The translations under genes and the position numbers were made by a program. A stretch of DNA of 5,631 nucleotides from Gallionellaceae bacterium. Lineage in GTDB: Bacteria; Pseudomonadota; Gammaproteobacteria; Burkholderiales; Gallionellaceae. Location: assembly GCA_947445045.1 (NCBI GenBank), contig CANFCA010000094.1, positions 1 through 5,631 on the forward strand, given 5' to 3'. The first letter of the stretch is position 1; each line of letters starts with the position of its first letter. Below, piece after piece: positions 1-5,631 of this stretch. The notes under the pieces are model-generated. The model saw nothing but the letters and a program-made list of their open reading frames with translations. It was not told the DNA's origin and searched no databases.

Positions 1-746
1 CCCGCCGCATGACGACCAACCTTGACCAGTATCACCGGCTTGAATCGGGCTGCGGCACGGAGCGCACTCATAAAACTGCGCGCGTTACGAATGCCTTCGA
101 TATACATCAAGATACTGTGAGTATTGGGATCGGACACTAAGTAATCAAGGATCTCACCAAAATCCACATCAGTAGATGAACCCATCGAAACCACGCTGGA
201 AAAGCCCACATCGTTGCTTTGCGCCCAATCCAAAATGGCCGTGCACAACGCACCGGATTGCGACACGAAAGCGATGTTGCCAACATTCGCACTGCCTTTA
301 TTGAAGGTGGCATTGAGACCGATAGAGGGACGCATGATGCCCAGACAATTCGGACCGATTAAGCGGATGTTATAACGATGTGCAGCTTCGATTAACGACT
401 TTTCTAAAACCTCACCAGTCGCTCCCGCCTCGCCAAATCCAGCGGTGATGATGACAGCTGCTTTCACACCATGAATGCCACACTCCTCAATAATTCCGGG
501 TACGGTCTGTGGCGGGGTGGCGATCACCACCAATTCGACTGATTCACCGATTGCACCTATAGAAGAATAGGCGCGCTGACCTTGCACCTCAGCGTTCTTA
601 AAGTTGATTGGATAAAGCGCCCCTTTAAAGCCGCTTTCAAGCATATTTTTAAATACGATCTGTCCTACAGAATCAGGGCGGTCACTGGCACCGAATACGG
701 CGACTGACTTAGGAGCGAATAAAGGATTGAGATAATGCTTGCCCAT
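1..746 (-). CDS. CoA-binding acyl-CoA synthetase (NDP-forming) family protein, N-terminal part; acetate-CoA ligase or Pat-type protein acetyltransferase
   Basis: The 248 complete codons seen cover the N-terminal CoA-binding Rossmann domain (about residues 7-140) and the start of the succinyl-CoA-ligase-like second domain (from about 150). Visible signatures are SVAVFGAS (14-21), ATPP (76-79), GPNCLG (131-136), SQSGAL (162-167), a YIEGIRNARSF stretch (215-225) and VKVGR (241-245). ADP-forming acetyl-CoA synthetases use this fold to turn acyl-CoA into acyl phosphate and then ATP. Pat-type proteins keep the fold as a regulatory part fused to a GNAT acetyltransferase. The catalytic histidine region and any GNAT domain would lie beyond position 1, so the two cannot be separated here. 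The ATG at 746-744 is chosen because the Rossmann motif follows at the usual distance and a weak GAAG ribosome site lies 9 nt upstream. The gene is divergent from the deacetylase gene, which favours the Pat reading by inference. Family assignment is firm; exact function is open. Confidence 0.9.
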   Translation of the reverse strand, partial: MGKHYLNPLFAPKSVAVFGASDRPDSVGQIVFKNMLESGFKGALYPINFKNAEVQGQRAYSSIGAIGESVELVVIATPPQTVPGIIEECGIHGVKAAVIITAGFGEAGATGEVLEKSLIEAAHRYNIRLIGPNCLGIMRPSIGLNATFNKGSANVGNIAFVSQSGALCTAILDWAQSNDVGFSSVVSMGSSTDVDFGEILDYLVSDPNTHSILMYIEGIRNARSFMSALRAAARFKPVILVKVGRHAA

Positions 747-750
747 AATT

Positions 751-789
751 TTGCACTTCAGATTGACTGATTAGGCGGCTATGATAGCA
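751..789. promoter_or_regulatory. Divergent promoter region with overlapping -10 elements and a small dyad
   Basis: The gap between the divergent genes is 76 bp. For the plus strand, TTCAGA (757-762; 4 of 6 to the sigma70 -35) is followed after 17 bp by TATGAT (780-785; 5 of 6 to the -10), giving a leader of about 30 nt before the TTG start. For the minus strand, TGC followed by TATCAT (789 down to 781) resembles an extended -10 element without a convincing -35. Both -10 elements sit on the inverted repeat GCTAT-G-ATAGC (778-788). Two polymerases could therefore not bind at once, and a repressor on the dyad could affect both genes. These are pattern matches by eye; no start site is known. Confidence 0.4.
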
Positions 790-812
790 CTGGCATATTT
801 CTAGACAGTTAC

Positions 813-816
813 GGAG
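813..816 (+). promoter_or_regulatory. Ribosome binding site that decides the TTG start of the deacetylase
   Basis: GGAG lies 6 nt before the TTG at 823-825, a near-ideal spacing. No in-frame ATG or GTG near it has comparable support, and the protein read from TTG begins at the position expected for the family (YISHPLCLKHEMGGHHPECPER). Confidence 0.75.
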
Positions 817-822
817 AAACTC

Positions 823-1746
823 TTGCAGACCGCTTATATCAGCCATCCCCTATGCTTGAAACACGAGATGGGGGGGCATCACCCGGAATGCCCGGAACGA
901 ATTCATGCCATTGAAGACCAATTGATCGCGTCCGGATTGATGAGTTTTTTACAACACCATGACGCACCGGAAGTTACGCGCGAGCAGCTATTACGTGTAC
1001 ATGATGCAGCGCATATCGATTTGATCGAAGCCAGTGTGCCACAACAAGGCATCGTGCATATTGATGGTGACACTGCGATGAATCCATTCACCTATCAAGC
1101 TGCTTTGCGGGCGGCAGGCGCAGCGGTCATTGCTGTCGATCTGGTAATGGCAGGAAAAGTTGAAAATGCGTTTTGCAATATCCGTCCGCCCGGTCATCAT
1201 GCGGAACGTGCACGCGCGATGGGCTTCTGTATTTTCAACAACGTTGCAGTGGGTGCTGCCCATGCACTGGTTGAGTATGGCTTGCAACGCATCGCGATTC
1301 TCGACTTCGACGTGCATCACGGCAACGGCACCGAAAACATCTTTCACGATGACCCACGCGTGATGTTGTGCTCCACTTTTCAACATCCGTTCTATCCCAA
1401 CTGCGGAGCAGATTCAGGCAACCAACACATCATCAATGTGCCATTGGCAGCAGGCTCAGGAGGCGATGTATTCCGTGCAGCGGTAACAGAACATTGGCTG
1501 CCCGCATTGGAACGCTTTAAGCCTGAATTTCTGTTCATTTCAGCAGGGTTCGACGCTCATAGAGATGACGATATGGCGATGCTTAAACTGAACGAAGCAG
1601 ACTATGCTTGGGTCACTGCAGAACTGAAACAAATCGCAGAAAAATTCGCACAACGGCGCATCGTCTCGGTGCTGGAAGGTGGTTACGAATTGCATGCACT
1701 GGGACGCAGCGTAGCGGCGCACATCAAAGTGTTGAGTGGGTTGTAA
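823..1746 (+). CDS. Zinc-dependent histone-deacetylase-family deacetylase (class II-like, AcuC/acetylpolyamine amidohydrolase superfamily)
   Basis: This complete 307-residue protein is a cytoplasmic metal-dependent amidohydrolase predicted to remove acetyl groups from protein lysines or small acetylated amines. The family signature is intact: HPECPER (20-26), RPPGHHAE (121-128) with the active-site histidine pair H125/H126, GFCIFNN (134-140), DFDVHHGNGT (161-170) with likely zinc ligands D163 and H165, GFDAH (242-246) with third ligand D244, and LEGGY (284-288) with the transition-state tyrosine Y288. No signal peptide or membrane segment is present, and the length is normal for single-domain bacterial members. 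The rare TTG start is supported by GGAG at 813-816. The gene is divergent from the CoA-ligase/Pat-like gene, which suggests that it reverses protein acetylation, though acetylpolyamine or another small substrate remains possible. A run of seven G (870-876) lies in codons 16-18. Family is very secure; substrate is inferred. Confidence 0.95.
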   Translation: MQTAYISHPLCLKHEMGGHHPECPERIHAIEDQLIASGLMSFLQHHDAPEVTREQLLRVHDAAHIDLIEASVPQQGIVHIDGDTAMNPFTYQAALRAAGAAVIAVDLVMAGKVENAFCNIRPPGHHAERARAMGFCIFNNVAVGAAHALVEYGLQRIAILDFDVHHGNGTENIFHDDPRVMLCSTFQHPFYPNCGADSGNQHIINVPLAAGSGGDVFRAAVTEHWLPALERFKPEFLFISAGFDAHRDDDMAMLKLNEADYAWVTAELKQIAEKFAQRRIVSVLEGGYELHALGRSVAAHIKVLSGL

Positions 1747-1764
1747 TTAAATTACCTGATATAA

Positions 1765-1780
1765 ATCGAAATATCGAAAT
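1765..1780 (+). repeat. Perfect 8-bp tandem duplication just before the acyltransferase start
   Basis: The octamer ATCGAAAT occurs twice back to back (1765-1772 and 1773-1780), ending two bases before the ATG at 1782. It occupies the place where a Shine-Dalgarno sequence would be expected and contains none. It may be a slippage duplication or simply chance in AT-rich DNA. Confidence 0.8.
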
Positions 1781-1781
1781 A

Positions 1782-2867
1782 ATGACTAGACCTGATAACA
1801 GATTAAAATCCATTCAAGTGTTGAGAGGACTCGCGGCACTTATCGTCGTCCTCTTTCATTCATATCAAACTATCCAACTCTATCACTGGAAATCTAGTGG
1901 CTCTTTTACGCATTGGGGGGAAATGGGTGTCGATATATTTTTCGTAATATCTGGATTTGTGATGATCGCCACAACCCATAATAAAGGCGCAGGATTTAAG
2001 GCTTGCAAAGCATTCATCCGAGACAGATTGATACGGATAGTGCCACTGTATTGGATCATAACAACCATGATGGCATTGGTATTGCTATTCATTCCTTCCG
2101 CATTTAACCAGATGAAATTCGACCCCATCCATGTATTAACTTCCTATTTATTTATACCATCCACAAATTCAGAGGGAGTGGCCTCTCCACCAATAGTAAT
2201 CGTGGGCTGGACGCTAATTTATGAAATGTGGTTTTACTTGATATTTGCATTTTTGATTTACTTCACGCGCCGATACATTCTACTTTTAGTAGCAATAATT
2301 TTCGGCTGCCTATCGCTGTTAAGTTTATTGAAAAGCGGAAATTTGTACCTCCAGGTGTACACAAGCCCAACTATGCTTGAATTTGTTTTTGGTTGCGGCA
2401 TTGGAACGCTATATTTTCAAAATACTGCTTTTTCTAAAAAAATATCCATTGGATTGATTGTCATTGGGCTTACGCTCTTACCCATTTTTGTTCAATATAA
2501 AATCGATTTTGCTTTACCTCGATTTATTTACTGGGGCATTCCAAGTGCACTGCTAGTTGCTGGCATGGTATTTTTAGAGCGAGGCAATAATTGGCCTAAT
2601 CTCCCGCTTTTTGAGAGAATCGGTGACAGCTCGTATTCGCTTTATTTGACCCATCCTTTTACTTTATTACTAACGGGTAAGCTCATATTAATGATTGATC
2701 CATTACATCGATTTTATGGAGATATCATATTACTCACGATGATCCCTATATCAATCTTTGTTGGCTTTGCTATACATCGCCTAATAGAAAAGTCTGTTGA
2801 TCGATACTTGCGAAAAATTTTGAAACTAGGCAAGCACAATAGCGTCCAAATTTCAGCACAAATTTAA
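1782..2867 (+). CDS. Acyltransferase-3 family membrane O-acyltransferase (OafA/YrhL-like)
   Basis: From the ATG at 1782 this is a 361-residue integral membrane protein with about ten hydrophobic segments, the normal size for a stand-alone acyltransferase-3 domain. Such enzymes move acetyl or other short acyl groups from a cytoplasmic donor to sugars of lipopolysaccharide, exopolysaccharide or peptidoglycan. Family marks are LRGLAALIVVLFH (14-26) with R15 and the presumed catalytic H26, DIFFVISGF (51-59), the basic FIRDRLIRIVPLYW loop (78-91), WTLIYEMWFYL (143-153) with E148, and GDSSYSLYLTHP (281-292). There is no C-terminal SGNH esterase domain. The frame stays open upstream to 1608, but that part overlaps the deacetylase and does not resemble the family, which begins close to the ATG. 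No clear ribosome site is seen. The gene lies 35 bp after the deacetylase and is much more AT-rich (20 G/C in line 2221-2280 against 35 in line 1201-1260). The acceptor sugar is unknown, and no glycan genes are nearby. Confidence 0.93.
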   Translation: MTRPDNRLKSIQVLRGLAALIVVLFHSYQTIQLYHWKSSGSFTHWGEMGVDIFFVISGFVMIATTHNKGAGFKACKAFIRDRLIRIVPLYWIITTMMALVLLFIPSAFNQMKFDPIHVLTSYLFIPSTNSEGVASPPIVIVGWTLIYEMWFYLIFAFLIYFTRRYILLLVAIIFGCLSLLSLLKSGNLYLQVYTSPTMLEFVFGCGIGTLYFQNTAFSKKISIGLIVIGLTLLPIFVQYKIDFALPRFIYWGIPSALLVAGMVFLERGNNWPNLPLFERIGDSSYSLYLTHPFTLLLTGKLILMIDPLHRFYGDIILLTMIPISIFVGFAIHRLIEKSVDRYLRKILKLGKHNSVQISAQI

Positions 2868-2889
2868 ACTACTTAAGTTAAAAACAACT

Positions 2890-3720
2890 ATGCATCAATC
2901 CGCCCCATGCCCAGTGTCAGATCAAATATCCCAAGCGATAGAGAATAACGAGTTAGTGTTGCCTGTTATGCCTGGATGGGCGATGAAAGTTAATAGGATG
3001 TTGGATGACATGAACATATCAGCTGGACAAATCGTTTCTGCATTATCGGGTGATCCAGTATTTGCTTCCCAGTTAATTAAAACTGCCAACAGCGTAGCGT
3101 ATGCTGGGAAATCAAAAGTCGATAATGTAAGTACCGCCGTATCTAGACTAGGCTTTAAGATGCTGCGAAATCTTGTAGTTTCAGCCTCTATGAATAAACT
3201 CGCAGTTACAAGCAATCCAAAAATCCAGAAACATTTAACCGCCTTCTGGGAGCACAGCCGCGAAGTAGCGGCAATCAGCCATGTGTTATCTAGAAGCCAG
3301 AAGCATTTGAATCAGGATCAGGCAATGTTGGCTGGCCTGACACACGACATTGGAAGTCTTCCTATATTCATACACATTGATAAACATGGTATTGATTTTG
3401 ATAATGATATGCTGGAAAAAATATTAACAAAGTGCCGTGCGAAAGTGAGCGAACAACTCCTTAAAACATGGGAGTTTCCTTTGGAGTTGGTCGAAGTTCC
3501 AGTTGCACATGAGGATATTTATCGTGAACAAAGTAGTCAAAATTCGAGTTATGCCGATGTGGTCACCATCGCTAATTTATTAAATCGCGTAACGGCAAAA
3601 ACAATTGATTGGAACAAAATTACAGCTGTAAAACGGATGGGCTTACGCTCCGAGTTGTACCGTGATTTTTTCGAAATATACGACAATGATTTGCGCGCTG
3701 CCCGTGAGATATTTACTTAG
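2890..3720 (+). CDS. HDOD-domain signalling protein
   Basis: This complete 276-residue cytoplasmic protein consists almost entirely of one HDOD domain, a relative of HD phosphohydrolases found in bacterial signalling proteins and generally thought to be a regulatory or interaction module. Visible parts are LPVMPG (24-29), the helical DPVFASQLIKTANSVAY stretch (55-71), STAVSRLGFKMLRNLV (81-96), FWEHSREVAAISHVLSR (119-135), GLTHDIGSLPIF (149-160), EQLLKTWEFP (188-197) and VTIANLL (225-231). HD-type residues H122, H152, D153 and H207 appear to be kept, although the lysine that often follows HDIG in HD-GYP proteins is replaced by S156. No receiver, GGDEF or EAL domain is attached, and there are no membrane segments. 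The gene begins 22 bp after the acyltransferase stop, so co-transcription is likely, but no clear Shine-Dalgarno sequence precedes the ATG. Base composition is intermediate (25 G/C in line 3061-3120). Domain call is strong; target process unknown. Confidence 0.92.
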   Translation: MHQSAPCPVSDQISQAIENNELVLPVMPGWAMKVNRMLDDMNISAGQIVSALSGDPVFASQLIKTANSVAYAGKSKVDNVSTAVSRLGFKMLRNLVVSASMNKLAVTSNPKIQKHLTAFWEHSREVAAISHVLSRSQKHLNQDQAMLAGLTHDIGSLPIFIHIDKHGIDFDNDMLEKILTKCRAKVSEQLLKTWEFPLELVEVPVAHEDIYREQSSQNSSYADVVTIANLLNRVTAKTIDWNKITAVKRMGLRSELYRDFFEIYDNDLRAAREIFT

Positions 3721-3790
3721 CGAGAAAAAACTGTCACTCAATCGCCAGATTGGAAATTTTTATTTAACTCACGTTATGAATTAAGAAACA

Positions 3791-3820
3791 TAGAAAAGCC
3801 CAGCATGCTGGGCTTTTCTA
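3791..3820. terminator. Bidirectional intrinsic terminator: perfect 30-bp palindrome between convergent genes
   Basis: The arm TAGAAAAGCCCAGCA (3791-3805) is followed directly by its exact reverse complement (3806-3820). Folded, it gives a GC-rich stem flanked by an A tract on one side and a T tract on the other, on either strand, as expected of a two-way rho-independent terminator. It lies 70 bp after the HDOD stop and 23 bp after the end of clpB, so it can end both transcripts. The rest of this 123-bp gap is AT-rich and shows only a weak 5-bp hairpin at 3739-3752. Confidence 0.88.
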
Positions 3821-3843
3821 ATTTCTAAACTTTGATTATCCAC

Positions 3844-5631
3844 TCAAGCTTTTTCAAACTTCATCACCCCACCCACGCACCCCACCTTGATGGTGTCCTT
3901 GGCGGCAAAGCGTCCTTCCAATATCAGCTTGGCGAGCGGATTTTCCAGTTGCGCTTGGATAGCGCGCTTCAGCGGACGTGCGCCGTACACAGGATCAAAG
4001 CCAGCGTTGGCAATCTCTGCCAGTGCGGCATCGCTAACTTGCAGCTTCATTTCCATCGCAACTAGTCGTGTTTCCAGACTCTTCAACTGTATGCCTGCAA
4101 TCGCTTTGATATTCTTTTCATCCAGTGCGTGAAATACCACCACCTCATCGATACGGTTGATAAATTCAGGACGGAAATAACTTTTCACTTCGCCCATCAC
4201 CGCTAACTTAACGACCTGATAATCGTCGCCACTCATTTGCTGAATCATCTGCGAACCAAGATTTGAAGTCATCACGATAACGGTGTTTTTGAAATCCACC
4301 GTGCGCCCTTGACCGTCGGTCATGCGACCATCATCCAGAGCTTGCAACAGCACGTTGAACACGTCTGGATGCGCCTTTTCCACTTCATCCAATAAGATGA
4401 CAGAATACGGTTTGCGGCGCACCGCTTCGGTCAAGCCGCCGCCTTCTTCATAGCCCACATAGCCGGGCGGCGCGCCGATCAAGCGCGATACGGAATGTTT
4501 CTCCATGTACTCGCTCATGTCGATACGGATGAGGTGATCCTCTGAATCAAACATGAAGCCCGCCAATGCTTTGCACAACTCAGTCTTACCCACACCGGTC
4601 GGGCCAAGAAACAAGAATGAACCGTACGGACGATTAGGATCGGACAAGCCAGAACGGGAACGACGAATTGCATCGCTCACCAAGCGCACTGCTTCGTCTT
4701 GACCCACCACACGCTCGTGCAACTTTTCTTCCATCTTGAGCAATTTATCGCGCTCACCCTGCATCATCTTGCTCACCGGAATACCCGTCGCACGGCTTAC
4801 CACTTCGGCAATTTCTTCCGCACCGACTTGGGTACGCAGCAAGCGATTCTTAGGCTTATTTTCCTCGGCATGCACCGCTTCTTTGAGCTTGGCTTCCAAC
4901 TGTGGCAACTTGCCATATTGCAACTCCGCCACTTCTTGTAGCTTGCCTGCACGTTGTAAACGCACAATCTCGGCGCGCACTTTTTCCATTTCCTCCTTGA
5001 GCAGCGCCGTGCCTTGCGCTGCGCCTTTCTCCGCCTTCCAAATCTCTTCTAAATCCGCATACTCGCGCTCTAGTTTTTTGATCTCGATTTCAATCAAGCC
5101 GAAACGCTTTTGCGAAGCCTCATCTTTTTCGCGCTTCACTGCTTCACGCTCAATCTTGAGTTGAATCAGGCGGCGATCCAGCTTATCCATCACCTCAGGC
5201 TTGGAGTCGATTTCCATCTTGACGCGCGCTGCTGCTTCGTCAATTAGGTCAATCGCTTTGTCCGGCAAAAAGCGATCCGTGATGTAGCGGTTGGATAATT
5301 CAGCTGCCGCGACAATCGCAGGGTCGGTGATGTCCACGCCGTGGTGCAATTCGTAACGCTCCTGCAAGCCGCGCAAAATGGCAATGGTAGATTCGACGCT
5401 CGGCTCTTCCACCAGCACTTTTTGGAAACGACGCTCCAGTGCCGCATCTTTTTCGATGTATTTGCGATATTCATCTAGCGTGGTTGCCCCCACGCAATGC
5501 AGTTCACCGCGCGCTAAAGCAGGCTTTAGCATATTGCCTGCGTCCATAGCGCCTTCTGCTTTGCCCGCACCTACCATGGTGTGCAGCTCGTCTATAAACA
5601 CAATAGTTTGACCTTCATCTTGCGCCAACTC
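3844..5631 (-). CDS. clpB: ATP-dependent chaperone ClpB (Hsp104-type disaggregase), C-terminal part
   Basis: The 595 codons seen run from inside the first AAA+ domain to the natural stop; roughly 265 N-terminal residues are beyond the right edge. ClpB is a cytoplasmic hexameric ring that pulls polypeptides out of aggregates together with DnaK/DnaJ/GrpE. Counting from the first visible codon, the order is: NBD1 Walker B TIVFIDE (about 9-15), GATT sensor region (48-51) and arginine-finger ERRFQK (66-71); the long charged coiled-coil middle domain (about 145-260) that separates ClpB from ClpA and ClpX; NBD2 Walker A GPTGVGKT (343-350), pore loop GYVGYEEGG (390-398), Walker B VILLDE (411-416), TSN sensor 1 (455-457) and sensor 2 GARPLKR (550-556). 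No frameshift or missing key residue is seen. The motif for ClpP binding is not evident, as expected. The promoter, usually heat-shock controlled in this family, lies outside the window. The gene is convergent with the HDOD gene and shares its terminator. Confidence 0.97.
   Translation of the reverse strand, partial: ELAQDEGQTIVFIDELHTMVGAGKAEGAMDAGNMLKPALARGELHCVGATTLDEYRKYIEKDAALERRFQKVLVEEPSVESTIAILRGLQERYELHHGVDITDPAIVAAAELSNRYITDRFLPDKAIDLIDEAAARVKMEIDSKPEVMDKLDRRLIQLKIEREAVKREKDEASQKRFGLIEIEIKKLEREYADLEEIWKAEKGAAQGTALLKEEMEKVRAEIVRLQRAGKLQEVAELQYGKLPQLEAKLKEAVHAEENKPKNRLLRTQVGAEEIAEVVSRATGIPVSKMMQGERDKLLKMEEKLHERVVGQDEAVRLVSDAIRRSRSGLSDPNRPYGSFLFLGPTGVGKTELCKALAGFMFDSEDHLIRIDMSEYMEKHSVSRLIGAPPGYVGYEEGGGLTEAVRRKPYSVILLDEVEKAHPDVFNVLLQALDDGRMTDGQGRTVDFKNTVIVMTSNLGSQMIQQMSGDDYQVVKLAVMGEVKSYFRPEFINRIDEVVVFHALDEKNIKAIAGIQLKSLETRLVAMEMKLQVSDAALAEIANAGFDPVYGARPLKRAIQAQLENPLAKLILEGRFAAKDTIKVGCVGGVMKFEKA

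Noticed and set aside
763..768. TTGACT as a -35 element for the deacetylase promoter
   Set aside because: The sequence is a good -35 match, but it leaves only 11 bp to TATGAT at 780 and about 25 bp to the next A/T-rich hexamer, both unsuitable spacings.
903..1722. Minus-strand and alternate-frame open frames across the deacetylase gene
   Set aside because: They overlap an intact, motif-complete gene and have no ribosome sites or recognisable features of their own.
1608..1781. Open frame extending the acyltransferase upstream by 58 codons
   Set aside because: It lies inside the deacetylase coding sequence in another frame, has no family resemblance, and the acyltransferase motif LRGLAAL begins at the expected distance from the ATG at 1782.
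3739..3752. Small hairpin (CAATC, loop GCCA, GATTG) followed by a T run after the HDOD stop
   Set aside because: The stem has only five pairs, with three A/T pairs, and the T run begins 4 nt after it. The strong palindrome at 3791-3820 is a far better terminator.
4699..5611. Plus-strand open frames opposite clpB (e.g. 4736-5164, 5378-5611)
   Set aside because: They are antisense shadows of a strongly conserved clpB frame, with low-complexity Ser/Leu-rich translations and no recognisable domains.
5626..5628. TTG near the right edge as a start for the ClpB fragment
   Set aside because: The frame continues to the window edge with ClpB-like residues, and the fragment begins in the middle of the first AAA+ domain, so this is an internal leucine codon.

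Overview
The window looks like a stretch of ordinary proteobacterial chromosome. The closeness of the ClpB fragment to proteobacterial ClpB, and a CoA-ligase/acetyltransferase-type gene lying beside a class II-like deacetylase, suggest a betaproteobacterium of moderate GC content (Nitrosomonadales-like). That placement is an inference from remembered family patterns, not a database result. No rRNA, tRNA, CRISPR array, insertion sequence or phage gene was seen.

Layout. (1) Positions 1-746, minus strand: the first 248 codons of a CoA-binding, acyl-CoA synthetase (NDP-forming)-type protein, cut by the window edge. It is either an acetate-CoA ligase or the N-terminal part of a Pat-type protein acetyltransferase. 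(2) Positions 747-822: a compact divergent promoter region with a small dyad. (3) Positions 823-1746, plus strand: a complete zinc-dependent histone-deacetylase-family gene starting at TTG behind a good ribosome binding site. (4) Positions 1782-2867, plus strand: a membrane acyltransferase of the acyltransferase-3 (OafA/YrhL) family. (5) Positions 2890-3720, plus strand: an HDOD-domain signalling protein. (6) Positions 3721-3843: a convergent intergenic region with a perfect 30-bp palindrome that should act as a two-way terminator. (7) Positions 3844-5631, minus strand: the C-terminal two thirds of the ClpB disaggregase, whose 5' end lies outside the window.

How the genes relate. The divergent CoA-ligase/deacetylase pair is the most meaningful association. 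If the left gene is of the Pat type, the two would add and remove acetyl groups on protein lysines, with acetyl-CoA synthetase as the classical target. The three plus-strand genes are closely spaced (35 and 22 bp gaps) and could be one transcript ending at the palindrome. The acyltransferase and HDOD genes are clearly more AT-rich than the deacetylase and clpB and lack obvious Shine-Dalgarno sequences, so they may be a later insertion. clpB is a separate convergent unit.

Nothing here clearly forms a new biological system. The points most worth following are the acetylation/deacetylation pair with its overlapping promoters, the AT-rich two-gene block, and an 8-bp tandem duplication directly before the acyltransferase start.
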